Source: Nocardioidaceae bacterium (GTDB lineage Bacteria; Actinomycetota; Actinomycetes; Propionibacteriales; Nocardioidaceae). Taken from it: a stretch of DNA of 6,352 bases. Each line of letters starts with the position of its first letter. Within the stretch, counting starts at the first letter, position 1. The stretch is from the NCBI GenBank assembly GCA_013813125.1, contig JACCSH010000073.1, positions 1 through 6,352 on the forward strand. The letters run 5' to 3'. A model generated the notes under the pieces. The model saw only the letters and a program-made list of their open reading frames with translations. It was not told the origin of the DNA and did not search any database. The translations under genes and the position numbers were made by a program. Positions 5,345 to 6,352 of this stretch are shown one piece after another.

Positions 5345-6352
5345 CTAATGGGCATCCGTTCCGGTCAGTTCACGCTTGAGGATCTTGCCGGTCGCGGTCA
5401 TCGGCAGCTCCGAGCGGAACTCGACGATCCTCGGATACTTGTACGACGCCATCTGGTCGCGCGACCACGAGATCAGATCGTCCGCGCTCACCTCTTCGCC
5501 GGCAGCCTTGATGACATACGCCTTGACCTCTTCGCCGTGCTGCTCGTCGGGTATCCCGACCACGGCTACCAGTGACACCGCTGGATGGGTGAGCAACACT
5601 TCTTCCACCTCGCGTGGATAGACGTTGAAGCCGCCTCTGATGATCATGTCCTTGGCCCGGTCGACGATGTAGTAGTAGCCGTCCTCGTCGCGACGAGCGA
5701 GGTCACCGGTGCGGAACCAGCCGTCTCGCATCACCGCCGCGGTGTCGTCTGGTCGGTTGTAGTAGCCCTTCATCACGTTGTGACCACGGATGGCGATCTC
5801 GCCGATCCGATCGGAGCCGTCCGAACCATCGGACTCGTCTGTCCCATGGCTACCAGTCTCGACAGCGCCCCACTCGTTGTCGATGAGCTTTGCCTCGACC
5901 CCCCAGATCGGCGTACCGATCGAGCCTGGTTTCGGTTCCCGATCGAGATGGCTGAAGGTCGCCACGGGAGAGGTCTCCGACAAGCCGTAACCCTCGAGGA
6001 TCTGCACATGGAAGCGGTTCTTGAACTCTCGCAAGATCTCCACCGGCAACGACGCGCCCCCAGAGATCGCGCGGCGAAGGTTGGAGGAGAGCGCATCCAC
6101 ATCGACCGAGTCGTCGAGGGCGCCCAACAGACCCCAGTACATCGTCGGGACCCCCGCGAAGAACGTCACCTTCTCCGCAACCATCAACCGCAACGCCTCG
6201 GTCGGGTCGAAGCGAGCCATCAGTACGAGGGTCGCGCCCACGCCGAACCCGGTGTTGAGCTGCACGGTCTGGCCAAACGAGTGGAACAGCGGCAGGGTCA
6301 CCAGATGAACGTCAGGTCTCGTGGGAAGCAACTCGAACAGGCGATGGCTGGT
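5345..6352 (-). CDS. Fatty-acyl-CoA synthetase / AMP-dependent ligase (5' end cut by window edge)
   Basis: This is a class I adenylate-forming enzyme, most like bacterial long- or medium-chain acyl-CoA ligases: it makes an acyl-AMP and transfers the acyl group to CoA. The visible 335 residues are the C-terminal part; roughly the first 170-180 residues, including the P-loop-like SGTTG motif, are outside. Numbered from the window edge, the motifs are LPLFHSFGQT (20-29), AISGGASLP (95-103), EGYGLSE (120-126, the YGxTE-type ATP motif), GWFRTGDLARRDEDG (211-225), DRAKDMIIRGGFNVYP (231-246, hinge region) and PMTATGKILKREL (317-329) with catalytic Lys323. Between LIDNEWGAVE and IGEIAIRG lies an extra Ser/Asp/Gly segment. 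It is co-directional with purS and ends 43 bases before it; a link to purine synthesis is not implied. Acyl chain length cannot be deduced. Confidence 0.93.
   Translation of the reverse strand, partial: TSHRLFELLPTRPDVHLVTLPLFHSFGQTVQLNTGFGVGATLVLMARFDPTEALRLMVAEKVTFFAGVPTMYWGLLGALDDSVDVDALSSNLRRAISGGASLPVEILREFKNRFHVQILEGYGLSETSPVATFSHLDREPKPGSIGTPIWGVEAKLIDNEWGAVETGSHGTDESDGSDGSDRIGEIAIRGHNVMKGYYNRPDDTAAVMRDGWFRTGDLARRDEDGYYYIVDRAKDMIIRGGFNVYPREVEEVLLTHPAVSLVAVVGIPDEQHGEEVKAYVIKAAGEEVSADDLISWSRDQMASYKYPRIVEFRSELPMTATGKILKRELTGTDAH
5810..5833 (-). repeat. 9-base tandem repeat encoding Ser-Asp-Gly in the acyl-CoA synthetase
   Basis: Read on the minus strand, the codons TCC GAT GGT, TCG GAC GGC and TCC GAT form 2.7 copies of a 9-base unit coding SDG-SDG-SD. 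It sits in a surface loop ahead of the conserved IGEIAIRGHNVMKGY stretch. Relatives usually carry a short acidic turn here, so the repeat looks like a local expansion. The third positions differ between units, so it is not a very recent exact duplication. Confidence 0.55.

Noticed and set aside
5345..6331. Treating the acyl-CoA synthetase as a complete 328-residue gene starting at 6331
   Set aside because: The apparent start is an internal TTG; the frame continues with family-like sequence to the window edge and the N-terminal ATP-binding motif is missing, so the gene is cut by the window.

Overview
The window reads as a stretch of high-GC actinobacterial chromosome (Actinomycetota). The evidence is the GC-rich third positions, GTG and TTG starts, a stand-alone small PurL with separate PurS and PurQ, and a 'bacterial SCP ortholog' gene beside purL. 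Members of Nocardioides and related Propionibacteriales would fit, but that finer placement is a guess. Every gene I can support lies on the minus strand, so transcription runs from high to low coordinates.

Layout in transcription order: (1) the C-terminal two thirds of a fatty-acyl-CoA synthetase/ligase (6352-5345, 5' end outside the window); (2) purS (5301-5053), purQ (5056-4301) and purL (4172-1884), the three subunits of phosphoribosylformylglycinamidine (FGAM) synthase, step 4 of de novo purine synthesis; (3) a small sterol-carrier-like protein of the SCP_3 type (1819-1445); (4) an M20-family metallodipeptidase (1365-1), complete at its N-terminus and missing at most a short C-terminal end.

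PurS, PurQ and PurL work as one machine. PurQ hydrolyses glutamine, PurS bridges the subunits, and PurL uses ATP and the ammonia to turn FGAR into FGAM. purS and purQ overlap by 4 bases (GTGA), which suggests translational coupling. A 128-base gap separates purQ from purL. That gap region holds the most structured non-coding sequence in the window: a nested inverted repeat over the purQ stop, a candidate promoter, and a four-codon Met-Pro-Pro-Pro reading frame just ahead of the purL TTG start. The SCP-like gene and the dipeptidase follow at short gaps (64 and 79 bases). Neither has a good Shine-Dalgarno sequence, and the SCP-like gene has a -10-like hexamer placed for a leaderless mRNA.

No rRNA, tRNA, CRISPR, transposon, phage or attachment-site signal was seen, and no gap exceeds 300 bases. 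I do not see a previously undescribed system. The window is a mostly ordinary housekeeping purine locus with a few local oddities: a repeat-built Pro/Gln/Gly tail on PurQ, a Ser-Asp-Gly repeat inserted in the acyl-CoA synthetase, and the structured purQ-purL gap.
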